Positions 1-5,589 are shown, counted from the first letter of the stretch. The stretch is 5,734 nucleotides of DNA from Halanaeroarchaeum sp051744605 (GCA_051744605.1 JBNJDE010000122.1:1-5734); one strand, 5' to 3'. Translations and numbers: made by a program. Notes: a model not told the origin generated them from the letters alone.

Positions 1-759
1 TCAGGAGGCCGTTCGGATCGCCTGCCCGCCGACACCGAGGACAACGGCCGCGATGACGACGATGATGGCAGCGAACTGCGTCGGCGTTCCCTGCACCAGA
101 CTCGTCCAGGGGTGATAGAGGGCGAACAGGAGGACCGAGATCACGACGGTGGCGACGATGCCGAACCACTCCCAGGGCGCCTTCTCCACCCCCGATCCGT
201 TCGCGGTGGGGAACGTGATCTGGATGTTGAACCAGCCCAGGAAGCCGCCGAAGACGCCGGCGAGGCTGATCCAGAGGAACTGGATCCACGGATTGATCGC
301 CCAGGATAGATCGCCGGTCACCAGTGGGCCGCCACCAGCCCCGGGCCCGCCGGGGATACCGGCGAAGTACAGCGCCAGGAACATGGAGATACCGTTGAAG
401 AAGGCCAGGGACTTGTCCATCCCCTTGGGCAGCAGCGTCAGCAGGTATACCGCGACGGCGACGATCACGAACAGGAGGATCGTCGCGACGACGATCAGGT
501 CCATCCCGAGGACGTTCACCAGATAATTGTTGAGGACGGCGAACACTGCCATACTCAACGCACCGGCCGTGAACAGCCCGTAAATCCACTTGAGCTGGTC
601 GCCCGTCGCGCCGAAGGCGAAGTACTCGGCCCAGGAGATGAACGCCGCCCACAGGGCGATGCTGTACTCGCCGAGCAGCGTCCCGTACGGGACCGAGATG
701 GCGACGACGAGGGCGACCGCGAGCCAGATCGGGATCCGTTCTGTGACCTCCCCCGACAT
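1..759 (-). CDS. DUF1097-like polytopic membrane protein, candidate substrate transporter
   Basis: A complete 252-residue gene: the TGA stop is the complement of bases 1-3 and the ATG is at 759. The protein is very hydrophobic with about eight predicted membrane helices, near residues 11-29, 33-50, 57-78, 84-110, 117-135, 155-177, 196-215 and 226-246. The segments ALWAAFISWAEYFAFG (35-50) and LLPKGMDKSLAFFNGISMFL (109-128) resemble the Trp/Gly/Phe-rich signatures of DUF1097 (YcdZ-like) inner-membrane proteins, but at 252 residues it is much longer than YcdZ (about 160), with extra C-terminal helices. A Gly/Pro-rich loop (GIPGGPGAGGGP, 134-145) follows helix 5. It is the last gene of the operon, 3 nt after the biotin-carrier gene, with a GGAGG ribosome site 8 nt before its ATG, so it is translated with the carboxylase subunits. 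The DUF1097 match is from recalled motifs. A role in importing the substrate is inferred from context only. Confidence 0.75.
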   Translation of the reverse strand: MSGEVTERIPIWLAVALVVAISVPYGTLLGEYSIALWAAFISWAEYFAFGATGDQLKWIYGLFTAGALSMAVFAVLNNYLVNVLGMDLIVVATILLFVIVAVAVYLLTLLPKGMDKSLAFFNGISMFLALYFAGIPGGPGAGGGPLVTGDLSWAINPWIQFLWISLAGVFGGFLGWFNIQITFPTANGSGVEKAPWEWFGIVATVVISVLLFALYHPWTSLVQGTPTQFAAIIVVIAAVVLGVGGQAIRTAS

Positions 760-762
760 CCG

Positions 763-1008
763 TCACGCCTCCTCGATCTCGAACAGCACGTCGCCGGCAG
801 ATATCTCGGATTCTTCCTCGGCGTGTATCGCTGTCACGGTCCCGCTGGTCGGTGATTCGATGTCGTGATAGTTCTTCATCACCCCGACCAAGCCGACGAC
901 GTCTCCGTCGTCGACCGAATCACCTTCCTCGACGAACACGTCTTCGTCGGGGTCGGGTCGTCGATAGAACACGCCTGGCATCGGGGCCTCGATTGTGATC
1001 GTACTCAT
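763..1008 (-). CDS. accB: Biotin carboxyl carrier protein (biotin/lipoyl-attachment domain)
   Basis: An 81-residue single-domain carrier. APMPGVFYRRPDPDED (8-23) matches the start of bacterial AccB-type carrier domains, whose 'FYRSPSPDA' segment forms the protruding thumb. VGVMKNYHDI (41-50) contains the Met-Lys pair of the biotinylation hairpin, so K45 is the predicted biotinylated lysine. The usual context is AMKM; here it is VMKN. ESPTSGTV (51-58) and GDVLFEIE (72-79) complete the symmetric barrel. It lacks the long N-terminal region of E. coli AccB (156 aa). It is strongly acidic. The predicted role is to carry carboxybiotin from the biotin carboxylase encoded at 3440-4789 to the PxpB/PxpC carboxyltransferase. 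It lies 93 bp after pxpC and 3 nt before the membrane-protein gene; a weak GAGG site lies 12 nt before the ATG. A lipoyl carrier is the alternative, but the thumb and the neighbours favour biotin. The name accB denotes the family; a role in fatty-acid synthesis is not implied. Confidence 0.88.
   Translation of the reverse strand: MSTITIEAPMPGVFYRRPDPDEDVFVEEGDSVDDGDVVGLVGVMKNYHDIESPTSGTVTAIHAEEESEISAGDVLFEIEEA
768..772 (-). promoter_or_regulatory. Ribosome binding site of the membrane-protein gene
   Basis: The minus strand reads GAGGAGG inside the last codons of the biotin-carrier gene. Its GGAGG core (772-768) is 8 nt upstream of the ATG at 759 and matches the archaeal anti-Shine-Dalgarno CCUCC. 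It fixes the start of the membrane protein and indicates translation from a polycistronic message. Confidence 0.7.
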
Positions 1009-1101
1009 TGTCTCAGGTTTCCTCTGGTACCGTGGTGGTTGGGTTGCTGTCCGTGATTCTCGAGCGATCGGGGTCGGTTGCAGACGGCGTCTCGACCGCG
1101 G
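1009..1101. other. 93-bp spacer between pxpC and the biotin-carrier gene
   Basis: This is the only sizeable gap inside the minus-strand operon. It is GC-rich and shows no TATA-like element, so an internal promoter is not supported. A perfect 10-bp palindrome, GACCGCGGTC (1094-1103), overlaps the pxpC stop codon, and CTCGAG occurs at 1059-1064. Neither has a T-tract expected of a terminator. It is most likely a transcribed intercistronic spacer, possibly with a small RNA hairpin. Confidence 0.4.
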
Positions 1102-2070
1102 TCATATGGACTCCCGTATCGTCGCCAGTGCCTCCTCGTGTTCGATCCGGATCTCCAGTGCCTCCTCCGGCGAGACCGACTCGAACGTGACCGTCGCGTG
1201 GGTCGGCCGCTGGGCGAGGCGGTATCGATCGGGGCTCACCACGGTCCCGATCGTCGCATACCCGCCTCCCGTCACGGCGTCTCGCATCAGGACGATCGGC
1301 TCCCCCGCCAACTGGATCGAACCGATCGGATAGCCGACGTCGACCACGTTCGTGATGTCGGTCCCTGCGCCGAAGGGCGGTTCGCGTTCCTCGAACATCG
1401 GTTCGACGTCCGGCCCGTTGAACCGATAGCCCGCCCGATCGGCCTCGTCACTGACGGTCCACTCGGCGTCGAGGAACGCTCGTCTGCCCTCGTCCGTGAG
1501 CCGATAATCACAGAGTCCCATCACGACCCTGATGGAATCGGACTCTCCGTACGTGGGACGACGCGATTCGTCGATACTGGTGCCGACGTACTCGGTGCGA
1601 TCGCCTGCCGCTCCCGTCTGTACCCGATCGTTAGGCTCCAGCGCTCGTCCATCGAACCCACCCATGCCGATGAGGGTGTAAGTCGCCCGGCTCCCCATGA
1701 TCTGGGGCACGTCGATGCCACCCGCGACCGCCAGATACGCTCGCACGCCCTCGGTCGCGTACTCGAACGAGAGGGTCTCACCGGCTTGCACTTCGATCGT
1801 GGTCCACATCGGTACCGGGTCGCCCTCGAGCGTCGGTGACATGTCCGCGCCCGTGACCGCGACGACGGCGTCCTCGGCGAATTCGAACGACCCGCCCACG
1901 TACGTCATCTCGAGCGTGGCCGCGTGGGGTTCGTTCCCGACGAGGAAATTCCCGACGCGGTGGGCGAATTGATCCATCGCTCCCGAAGGCGGCATTCCGA
2001 TGTGGTAGTTCCCGAACCGTCCGTCGTCCTGGACCGTCGTACTCACTCCCGGCTCACGAACGTCGATCAT
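1102..2070 (-). CDS. pxpC: PxpC/KipA-type biotin-dependent carboxyltransferase subunit (AHS2 domain)
   Basis: A 322-residue protein, close to E. coli PxpC (about 310). Family landmarks run in order: PGVSTTVQDDGRFG (7-20), GMPPSGAMDQFAHRVGNFLV (25-44), VTGADM (72-77), YLAVAGGIDVPQIMGSRATY (112-131, the AHS2 hallmark), ADRAGYRFNGP (210-220), YPIGSIQLAGEPIVLMRDA (247-265) and RLAQRP (284-289). The family is one half of the carboxyltransferase module of urea carboxylase, or of 5-oxoprolinase PxpBC when free-standing. 'YPIGS' and 'RDA' recall urea carboxylase more than the typical PxpC sequence. The ATG at 2070 is chosen because MIDVREPG is the family N-terminus, it overlaps the pxpB stop as ATGA, and GGAGG lies 10 nt upstream (2085-2081). 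The frame stays open further upstream, but that stretch overlaps pxpB and is Arg/Pro-rich non-coding translation. The predicted product pairs with PxpB. The exact substrate is not determined. Confidence 0.92.
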   Translation of the reverse strand: MIDVREPGVSTTVQDDGRFGNYHIGMPPSGAMDQFAHRVGNFLVGNEPHAATLEMTYVGGSFEFAEDAVVAVTGADMSPTLEGDPVPMWTTIEVQAGETLSFEYATEGVRAYLAVAGGIDVPQIMGSRATYTLIGMGGFDGRALEPNDRVQTGAAGDRTEYVGTSIDESRRPTYGESDSIRVVMGLCDYRLTDEGRRAFLDAEWTVSDEADRAGYRFNGPDVEPMFEEREPPFGAGTDITNVVDVGYPIGSIQLAGEPIVLMRDAVTGGGYATIGTVVSPDRYRLAQRPTHATVTFESVSPEEALEIRIEHEEALATIRESI

Positions 2071-2972
2071 TGGTAGAGTTCCTCCATTATCCGCTCGTTG
2101 TACGCCGCCGGCTCGCTGAAGAATTCGTCCGGGACGAATTCGACGGTCGCTTTGGTATACTCGTAGGTACCGTCTTCGACGGACGCCCTGATCCGGTCGT
2201 ATTCGTCCCGGTCGATCTGCCGGAACTTGAGGATGTCTCCCGGTTGTGGCAAGACGATCGAACGGTCGAAGTCCGGTAGTCGCTGGTCGATGTCCAGCAC
2301 CTCTACGGGGGTGCGGCCGTACAACTGATAGCCGCCGGCACCCTGCACCGGGTAGACGACGCTGAAGGCACCGCCGGTCCCGACCGCTCGTCCGGGGGTT
2401 GCTGTCCGCGGTTGCCGGTATTTCGGGACCTCGATCTGTTCGTCGTAGGGCACCATCTGGAACATCCACGGCAATCCCGGAACGAATCCGACCATCGAGA
2501 CGATGTACGGGGCCCCCGAATGGGCATCGATGAAGGCCTCGACCGACTCGAATCCGTTGAGTTCGGCGGAGTATTCCAGGTCGGTCGAATCGGGGGCCTG
2601 ATGTCGATCCCTGAAATCCATGAGCGTGTCGTGGGTCCACGGATCGTCGTACAAAACGGGGATATCGATGACGGTGGCCTCCCACGTATATTCGGCGAGA
2701 TCGATCGCATCCTCGATTTCTTTGAGCGTATCGATCAACTCCTCGGGGGGTATCCGGGTCGGATCGAAGTTGATCAGGTAGGACGCATTGGCCGGGGCAA
2801 CCTCGATGACACCGTCCAGGTCTTGCTTTCGGACTTCCTTCGTGATGGCCTGGGCTTTGAAATTCGCCTCGAAACTCATCGCCTCGTCGAGCTCGACGAA
2901 TACGTGGTCGTCCGCCCCGTATTCGTATCGAGGGGTCCCTAGCTCACGTCGTTCTATGGGCACATTTGTCAC
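2067..2972 (-). CDS. pxpB: PxpB/KipI-type biotin-dependent carboxyltransferase subunit (AHS1 domain)
   Basis: A 301-residue protein, first gene of the minus-strand operon, overlapping pxpC by 4 nt. The conserved core runs from IPVLYDDPW (104-112) through MVGFVPGLPWMF (160-171), KYRQPRTATPGRAVGTGGAF (184-203), YPVQGAGGYQLYGRTPVEV (207-225) and PGDILKFRQID (244-254). These are AHS1 signatures: cyclophilin-like barrel, GFxPGxPW loop, GGYQLxGRTP. It is clearly longer than E. coli PxpB (about 218 aa), with an N-terminal extension and an insertion near 108-150; YDDPW, ELNGFES and GAGGYQ resemble the matching part of urea carboxylase. It is expected to form the carboxyltransferase heteromer with PxpC. 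The start is uncertain: GTG at 2972 gives MTNVPIERR, and GTG at 2963 (codon 4) is equally plausible because a GGAG (2977-2974) sits 10 nt before it but only 1 nt before the first. No ATG precedes an in-frame stop at 2996-2994. Confidence 0.9.
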   Translation of the reverse strand: MTNVPIERRELGTPRYEYGADDHVFVELDEAMSFEANFKAQAITKEVRKQDLDGVIEVAPANASYLINFDPTRIPPEELIDTLKEIEDAIDLAEYTWEATVIDIPVLYDDPWTHDTLMDFRDRHQAPDSTDLEYSAELNGFESVEAFIDAHSGAPYIVSMVGFVPGLPWMFQMVPYDEQIEVPKYRQPRTATPGRAVGTGGAFSVVYPVQGAGGYQLYGRTPVEVLDIDQRLPDFDRSIVLPQPGDILKFRQIDRDEYDRIRASVEDGTYEYTKATVEFVPDEFFSEPAAYNERIMEELYQ

Positions 2973-3000
2973 ACTCCAGGGATTGCTACATTGTCAACTA

Positions 3001-3010
3001 CTGTATAGCT
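3001..3010 (-). promoter_or_regulatory. Probable TATA-type promoter of the pxpB-pxpC-accB operon
   Basis: The minus strand reads AGCTATACAG, with its TATA core at 3007-3004 preceded by an A-containing BRE-like stretch (CCAAAG). Standard archaeal spacing of about 26 nt would put transcription start near 2979, giving a leader of only about 6 nt to the GTG at 2972 or about 15 nt to the GTG at 2963. It is weaker than the two other promoters in the window. Confidence 0.45.
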
Positions 3011-3059
3011 TTGGGGTAACGTTCCTCTGGCCCCCGATTTCTGCACCCTGAGTCGAGTA

Positions 3060-3076
3060 TTTGGAGAAAATCCAAA
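3060..3076. promoter_or_regulatory. Inverted repeat TTTGGA-N5-TCCAAA, putative operator 1
   Basis: A perfect 6-bp inverted repeat (3060-3065 and 3071-3076) flanks a 5-base GAAAA spacer. A further ATCCAA half-site follows at 3081-3086, exactly 11 bp (one helical turn) from the ATCCAA at 3070-3075. The repeat lies about 55 bp upstream of the putative pxpB TATA element, a position compatible with an activator site. Its core and spacer length recur at 3223-3237. Confidence 0.5.
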
Positions 3077-3222
3077 CGAAATCCAACTCTACGGGAATCT
3101 CTTCCCGTCCCCGGTAGCCGCTCCGTGCGCGTCACATACCTCGGTTCGATGATGATTCCCGCCGACGTGGGGGCGGACCTGCTCGATGGGCGCCCGACCG
3201 TCCGGCGGAAATAGCCGCTCTG

Positions 3223-3237
3223 TTGGAAGACATCCAA
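3223..3237. promoter_or_regulatory. Inverted repeat TTGGA-N5-TCCAA, putative operator 2
   Basis: A second copy of the same 5-bp arms with the same 5-base spacer (AGACA). The different spacer sequence with identical arms and spacing is typical of a dimeric protein-binding site, not a duplication. It lies about 160 bp from operator 1 and about 175 bp upstream of the accC TATA box. Confidence 0.5.
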
Positions 3238-3382
3238 TCGCGATAGATACGGAGTGATCACCCGCTGTAGACGGCTTCGGTATCGGAGATCGTCGCGCCG
3301 TGGGCGCTGGATCGGCCGCCGGCGACGGTTCGTCTGTCGATCTCCACCGCCTCTGGACCTGGTACCTCCTGCCGACGCCGAA

Positions 3383-3389
3383 TTTGGAT
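3383..3389. promoter_or_regulatory. Operator half-site TTTGGAT upstream of accC promoter
   Basis: TTTGGAT is the reverse complement of the ATCCAAA seen in operator 1. The opposite arm at the 5-base spacing is degenerate (TACGA, three of five matches to TCCAA). Its place, about 20 bp ahead of the accC TATA box and just beyond the BRE, is where haloarchaeal regulators commonly act. The call depends on the two perfect copies being real. Confidence 0.3.
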
Positions 3390-3402
3390 AAACTACGACG
3401 TT

Positions 3403-3415
3403 CAATACTTATATA
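3403..3415 (+). promoter_or_regulatory. TATA/BRE promoter of accC
   Basis: TTATATA at 3409-3415 is preceded by CAATAC in the BRE position. The TATA centre (3412) is 28 nt before the accC ATG (3440), so transcription should begin at or within a couple of bases of the start codon, giving a leaderless message. Confidence 0.7.
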
Positions 3416-3439
3416 GGCATATGGAGGAATAATACGACC

Positions 3440-4789
3440 ATGTTTGATTCGGTCCTCGTCGCCAATCGTGGGGAGATCGCGGTGCGTGTGATGCAGGCCG
3501 CGAACGAACTCGGGGTCGAAACGGTCGCGGTGTACAGCGACACCGACGAGACGGCCAAGCACGTTCGACAGGCCGATACGGCGATCCATATCGGCGATTC
3601 GGTGGCTCGAAAGAGCTATCTCGATCAGGACGCGCTCATGGGGGCTGCTCGAGACGCCGACGTCGACGCCATCCACCCGGGCTACGGATTCCTCGCCGAA
3701 AGCCCCGCCTTCGCGGAACGGGTCACGGACAGCGAGTTCGTCTGGGTCGGCCCGCCCAGCGACGTGATGGCGGATTTCGGGCAGAAGACCACCTCTCGGA
3801 CGATCATGGAAGACGCCGGGGTCCCGATCGTCCCCGGGACGACGGCGCCGATATCCTCGCCGGAGGAGGTCTACGACTTCGCCGACGAGCACGGCTATCC
3901 GGTGGCCATCAAAGCCGACGGTGGCGGTGGGGGACGAGGGCTCAAGATCGCCCATTCACCCGACGTGGTCGAAGGCCTGTTCGAGGAGGCCCGTCGGGAG
4001 GGGGAGGCCTACTTCGACAATGCAAACGTCTACGTGGAGACGTTCCTCGAAAACCCCCGTCACATCGAAGTCCAGATCATCGCCGATACCCACGGGAACG
4101 TGCGCCATCTCTACGAACGGGACTGTAGCGTCCAGCGGGATCAACAGAAACTGATCGAGGAAACTCCGAGCCCCGCCATCACGGCGGACGAACGACGGGA
4201 ACTCTGCGAGACCGCGCGCAACGGGATGGACGAAGCGGGGTACATCAACGCGGGGACGGTCGAGTTCCTCTACGAGGACGGGGAGTTCTTCTTCCTCGAG
4301 GTGAACGCTCGGATCCAGGTCGAGCACACAATCACCGAAGAGGTCACTGGCATCGACCTGGTCAAAGAACAACTGCGGGTCGCGGACGGCCAACCCATCT
4401 CCTTCGAACAGGACGCGGTCGACCCCATCGGACACGCGATGGAATTCCGGATCAACGCGGAGGACCCCAGGATGGACTTCGCCCCGACACCCGGCGAGGT
4501 CGAAATCTATCGGCCACCGACCGGGTTCGGCGTCCGCGTCGACGACGGGATCGATCAGGGGGACAGCGTTCCCCCGTTTTACGACTCGATGATCGGGAAG
4601 TTCGTCGTGTCAGCGAACGACAGGACGGAACTGCTGTCGCGTGGGAAACGGGTCCTCGAGAAGACCCAGGTCGAGGGGATCGAGACGACGATCCCTTTCC
4701 ACCTGGCGGTCATCGACGACGAGCAGTTCCGGAACAACGAACAGACGACGAAGTACCTGGACGAACAGTTCGCGGGGATCTCCGAGTAG
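3440..4789 (+). CDS. accC: Stand-alone biotin carboxylase (AccC-like, ATP-grasp)
   Basis: A 449-residue protein, the length of E. coli AccC and nearly collinear with it. VANRGEIAVRV (7-17) opens the N-terminal domain; HPGYGFLAE (79-87) follows. The ATP-grasp domain has K116, K158, the glycine-rich lid GGGGGRG (161-167), PRHIEVQ (206-212, H208), CSVQRDQQKLIEE (229-241, catalytic-region K237), and EVNARIQVEH (287-296, R291/Q293/E295). The C-terminal domain has FRINAEDP (336-343, R337). It makes carboxybiotin on the carrier protein from ATP and bicarbonate. At 234-235 it has Asp-Gln where E. coli has Arg-His. Known haloarchaeal acyl-CoA carboxylases usually use a longer subunit with a fused carrier; this one stops after the carboxylase, so it needs the separate carrier at 763-1008. 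It is divergent from pxpB and convergent with pxpA. The ATG is preceded by GGAGG at 3423-3427, but promoter spacing suggests a leaderless message. Confidence 0.93.
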   Translation: MFDSVLVANRGEIAVRVMQAANELGVETVAVYSDTDETAKHVRQADTAIHIGDSVARKSYLDQDALMGAARDADVDAIHPGYGFLAESPAFAERVTDSEFVWVGPPSDVMADFGQKTTSRTIMEDAGVPIVPGTTAPISSPEEVYDFADEHGYPVAIKADGGGGGRGLKIAHSPDVVEGLFEEARREGEAYFDNANVYVETFLENPRHIEVQIIADTHGNVRHLYERDCSVQRDQQKLIEETPSPAITADERRELCETARNGMDEAGYINAGTVEFLYEDGEFFFLEVNARIQVEHTITEEVTGIDLVKEQLRVADGQPISFEQDAVDPIGHAMEFRINAEDPRMDFAPTPGEVEIYRPPTGFGVRVDDGIDQGDSVPPFYDSMIGKFVVSANDRTELLSRGKRVLEKTQVEGIETTIPFHLAVIDDEQFRNNEQTTKYLDEQFAGISE

Positions 4790-4803
4790 GTGCCGCGTTC
4801 GCC
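4790..4803. other. 14-bp convergent junction accC / pxpA
   Basis: The stop codons of accC (TAG, 4787-4789) and pxpA (TGA, complement of 4804-4806) are separated by 14 G/C-rich bases with no T-tract or hairpin. Each transcript must therefore end inside the other gene, so the 3' ends are likely to overlap as antisense RNA. Confidence 0.5.
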
Positions 4804-5565
4804 TCAGACGAGTTCGTCGAGTGATTGCAACTCGATGTTCTCCGCCGCGAGCCGTTCGTGGATCGCTTCCAGGAGTGCCGGTGCGTTCGGATTGTCGCCG
4901 TGGATACAGATACTCTCTGCCGGCATCTCGAGCATCGTTCCATCGACGGCCTCGACCTGGCCCTCGGTCGCGATGCTGACGACCTTCTCCGCGACGTCCT
5001 GTGGGTCCCGCGCTTCTTTTTGCTTCTCGACGATGAGCGTCCGGTCGGGATTGTAGTCCAGGTCCACGTACCCCTCGAAGACGGCGTCGAGCTGGTCGAA
5101 TTCCTGTGCGACCTGGTAGATGTTCATGTCCGTGGCCAGGTAGATCAGCTCCGGGTCCACCGCCAGTACCCCTTCCATCACTGCCCGTGCGTGCTCTTCG
5201 CTCTCGGAGAGCATCGAATACATCGCTCCATGGGGCTTGACGTGCTGGACCGTCGCGCCGTGTTGTTCCGCGAATCCGATCAATGCGCCGAGCTGATAGA
5301 CGACGTAGTCCCGGACCTCCTCGGGCGTCGCGTCCATCGTTCGACGCCCGAACCCCATCTTGTCCGGGAGCCCCGGATGGATTCCCAGTCCGACGCCGTG
5401 TTCGGTCGCCAGTTCGACGGTCTCTCGCATCACGTGCGGGTCGCCCGCGTGGAACCCGCCGGCGATATTGGCGGACGAAATCAACGGCATGATCGCCTCG
5501 TCCTGGCCCATCTTCCAGTTCCCGAAGCTCTCCCCCATGTCGGCGTTTATGTCAATCCCTACCAT
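4804..5565 (-). CDS. pxpA: LamB/YcsF-family lactam hydrolase, 5-oxoprolinase subunit A-like
   Basis: A 253-residue protein, near the size of E. coli PxpA (244). Landmarks: DINADMGESFGNW (5-17), SANIAGGFHAGDP (31-43), GIHPGLPDKMGFGRR (61-75), HVKPHGAMYSML (108-119), ICIHGDNPNAP (219-229). The family is a TIM-barrel hydrolase that in E. coli works with PxpBC to open 5-oxoproline to glutamate at the expense of ATP. Here position 36 is Gly where the family usually has Cys (NIACGFHAGD), and the segment normally built around 'FADR' is replaced by EGYVDLDYNPDR (164-175), suggesting a divergent subfamily and perhaps a different substrate. The ATG at 5565 is chosen over the in-frame ATG at 5592 because the latter lies within the promoter TATA element and because MVGIDINADMGE is the family N-terminus. 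It is transcribed separately from pxpBC, converging on accC. Confidence 0.9.
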   Translation of the reverse strand: MVGIDINADMGESFGNWKMGQDEAIMPLISSANIAGGFHAGDPHVMRETVELATEHGVGLGIHPGLPDKMGFGRRTMDATPEEVRDYVVYQLGALIGFAEQHGATVQHVKPHGAMYSMLSESEEHARAVMEGVLAVDPELIYLATDMNIYQVAQEFDQLDAVFEGYVDLDYNPDRTLIVEKQKEARDPQDVAEKVVSIATEGQVEAVDGTMLEMPAESICIHGDNPNAPALLEAIHERLAAENIELQSLDELV

Positions 5566-5589
5566 CGTATGAACATCGAACCGGATTGG

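Larger units (their letters stand above)
2973..3439. other. Divergent intergenic regulatory region between pxpB and accC
   Basis: This 467-bp stretch has no convincing gene. Its two ends are AT-rich and carry the core promoters of pxpB (left, minus) and accC (right, plus). The interior contains two TTGGA-N5-TCCAA inverted repeats (3060-3076 and 3223-3237) and extra half-sites at 3081-3086 and 3383-3389. Some short stretches have coding-like third-position G/C, notably plus 3062-3214 (ending LDGRPTVRRK before TAG at 3212) and minus 3391-3258, but neither has an in-frame start with a ribosome site, and I recognise no family. Confidence 0.6.

Noticed and set aside
1094..1103. GACCGCGGTC palindrome as a terminator after pxpC
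   Set aside because: It has no T-tract, the stem is only 5 bp with no loop, and the downstream genes lack a visible promoter, so read-through is more likely.
1078..1839. 253-residue plus-strand open frame antisense to pxpC
   Set aside because: Shadow of the pxpC reading frame. Basic, His/Arg-rich translation with no motif support.
2071..2685. In-frame upstream extension of pxpC to an ATG at 2685 (527 residues in all)
   Set aside because: The extension lies entirely over pxpB in another frame, is Arg/Pro/Gly-rich and basic unlike every real protein here, and the PxpC family N-terminus begins at 2070 with an ATGA overlap and a ribosome site.
2998..3405. 135-residue minus-strand open frame across the intergenic region
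   Set aside because: It is Arg-rich (strongly basic), has no ribosome site, covers both promoters and the operator repeats, and matches no family I recognise.
3089..3955. 288-residue minus-strand open frame antisense to accC
   Set aside because: It mirrors the accC codons for much of its length, a common artefact in GC-rich haloarchaeal DNA, and has no recognisable domain.
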